Below are positions 6,250 through 6,304 of a stretch of 6,304 bases of DNA, piece by piece. Made by a program: the position numbers and the translations under genes. The notes under the pieces are model-generated. The model was given only the letters and a program-made list of their open reading frames with translations. It had not been told where the DNA came from and did not search any database. The first letter of the stretch is position 1. Each line of letters begins with the position of its first letter. Source of the stretch: JAEUIE01 sp035430005. Lineage in GTDB: Bacteria > Planctomycetota > Planctomycetia > Gemmatales > HRBIN36. The stretch lies in contig DAOMFV010000194.1 in assembly GCA_035430005.1 (NCBI GenBank), forward strand, positions 1 to 6,304, read 5' to 3'.

Positions 6250-6304
6250 CAACGCCATAAACCTAAGGTCGCTGAAATAGGACAATTTGCCCGTATTTTC
6301 CCTG

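Larger units (their letters stand above)
5992..6304. other. Intergenic region upstream of the beta-helix gene
   Basis: A 313-base stretch to the window edge with no gene I can support. It holds the beta-helix gene's ribosome binding site (5997-6001), hairpin element B (6118-6249) and a small stem TCACA/TGTGA with a 6-base loop at 6098-6113. The beta-helix gene's promoter should lie on the minus strand between its start and element B or beyond. The A/T-rich segment at about 6010-6035 is a candidate position, but no box pair there matches a consensus well. Positions 6250-6304 show nothing recognisable. Confidence 0.6.

Noticed and set aside
6028..6285. 85-codon minus-strand open frame upstream of the beta-helix gene
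   Set aside because: It runs straight through palindromic element B, has no ribosome binding site I can see and shows no protein-like pattern.

Overview
The window looks like an accessory-rich but otherwise ordinary stretch of a Planctomycetota chromosome, probably Gemmatales-like. This rests on the gene types (LptF/LptG-family permeases with unusual insertions, a YdjM-type membrane protein beginning MAAFREHI, a diheme cytochrome lipoprotein paired with a beta-helix lipoprotein), the moderate-to-high G+C content and the abundant palindromic intergenic repeats. The taxonomic call is an inference from style, not from a marker gene.

Layout, left to right. Positions 48-2455 hold two minus-strand genes in tandem, an LptF-like permease (1310-2455) followed by an LptG-like permease (48-1241). 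Together they would form the inner-membrane heterodimer that, with LptB from elsewhere, extracts lipopolysaccharide. A good sigma70-type promoter (2580-2607) points at this pair. Between it and the first start codon lies a GC-rich multi-hairpin repeat (2483-2559), which would be transcribed as the 5' leader. Divergent from the pair, 2674-3399 (+) encodes a YdjM-family membrane-embedded putative metal-dependent hydrolase. It converges on the next gene with only 6 bp between stop codons.

The right half (3406-5991, minus) is a two-gene unit. The upstream gene encodes a secreted beta-helix lipoprotein (4720-5991) and the downstream gene a diheme c-type cytochrome lipoprotein of the SO2930/HNE_0200 type (3406-4491). 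These two families are known as recurrent genome neighbours of unknown function. Both products carry lipoprotein-like signal peptides and should act outside the cytoplasmic membrane.

The most striking non-coding signal is a family of about 35-nt hairpins present four times, arranged as two inverted pairs: element A (4545-4693), between the beta-helix and cytochrome genes, and element B (6118-6249), upstream of the beta-helix gene. They resemble a REP/BIME-type mosaic element. Their stems are kept by paired base changes, and together they bracket the beta-helix gene. No RNA genes, CRISPR arrays, insertion sequences or transposase genes were seen.
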